Positions 63,881 to 64,000 of a DNA stretch of 64,000 nucleotides are shown here, piece after piece (position 1 is the stretch's first letter; every line of letters begins with the position of its first letter). This DNA comes from Desulfovibrio sp. (GTDB lineage Bacteria; Desulfobacterota; Desulfovibrionia; Desulfovibrionales; Desulfovibrionaceae). Where the stretch lies: positions 160,127-224,126 of the forward strand of contig NZ_JAHZCJ010000001.1 in NCBI RefSeq assembly GCF_019422935.1, read 5' to 3'. Under the pieces are notes generated by a model. The model worked only from the letters and a program-made list of their open reading frames with translations, had not been told where the DNA came from and ran no database searches. The position numbers were made by a program, and so were the translations under genes.

Positions 63881-64000
63881 TCAGGCTGGCCGCCAGTCCT
63901 TGATGGCAATATCCACCGAGGCGATGCCGTTGTAGGTGTCGATGCGGGGGGTGTAGGCCACAAGAATGTGTTTGTTGATGAGCGACGCGGGCAGTTCGTC
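63881..64000 (-). CDS. recJ: C-terminal fragment, probably RecJ exonuclease (cut by window edge)
   Basis: Forty codons, last 39 residues DELPASLINKHILVAY... ending IAIKDWRPA, stop at 63881. The pattern of a strand ending 'TPRIDTYNG..SVDIAIKDWRP' resembles the OB-fold C terminus of RecJ single-strand exonucleases. The body of the gene is outside the window, so this is a judgement on little sequence. Confidence 0.5.
   Translation of the reverse strand, partial: DELPASLINKHILVAYTPRIDTYNGIASVDIAIKDWRPA

Overview
The window reads as chromosomal DNA of a Desulfovibrio-type sulfate reducer (Desulfovibrionales), close to the D. desulfuricans group. This is inferred from gene content and order, not from a database search: GC-rich coding, a tuf-rpmG-tRNA-Trp-secE-nusG-rplKAJL block, a DUF177-rpmF-plsX-fabH-fabG-acpP-fabF-glyA-ribDE-ribH-nusB-leuS block, a five-gene nickel ECF transporter, a selenocysteine tRNA, multihaem cytochromes and a Tat-exported class A beta-lactamase. 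Most genes lie on the minus strand.

Layout. 1-7353 (minus): ftsH, folP, a membrane GGDEF protein, the diadenylate cyclase cdaA, its YbbR partner, and glmM running off the left edge. 7698-7791 (plus): tRNA-Sec with its own terminator. 7918-12086 (minus): der, an RluA-type pseudouridine synthase and a PAS-GGDEF protein. 12385-16123 (minus): nickel uptake operon nikK-nikM-nikL-nikQ-nikO. 16595-28705: a mixed region with a glutamine amidotransferase, a glycosyltransferase, metY, cinA, a fluoride-riboswitch-controlled DUF190/crcB pair, a BASS-family transporter, a 5'-nucleotidase, a cysteine hydrolase, an FmdE-like protein, a secreted GH3 enzyme, and a tiny membrane-anchored reading frame with an in-frame UGA that looks like a selenoprotein. 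28826-32607 (minus): three genes encoding a cytochrome bd-superfamily-like membrane complex with five haem c sites.

32992-40212: a decayed sigma-54 activator, then rplL, rplJ, rplA, rplK, nusG, secE, tRNA-Trp, rpmG, tuf and tRNA-Gly/Tyr/Thr, then prmC. rplL is closed by a strong terminator and rpoBC does not follow. 40218-50901: lon, radC, holA, leuS, nusB, ribH, ribE, ribD and a dCMP-deaminase-like gene. 51227-57995: glyA, the fatty-acid/phospholipid genes, rpmF and DUF177. 58042-61450: beta-lactamase, LysE-type exporter, GIY-YIG protein, a two-helix membrane protein and a Sel1-repeat protein. 61703-63799 is a chemoreceptor. The right edge holds a C-terminal fragment that is probably recJ.

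The most interesting item is the putative selenoprotein at 28508-28705. It has a strong Shine-Dalgarno sequence, one membrane helix, Cys-Gly-UGA, a perfect 7-bp stem-loop starting exactly 11 nt after the UGA, and a coding continuation to TAA followed at once by a terminator. The organism's tRNA-Sec is in the same window.
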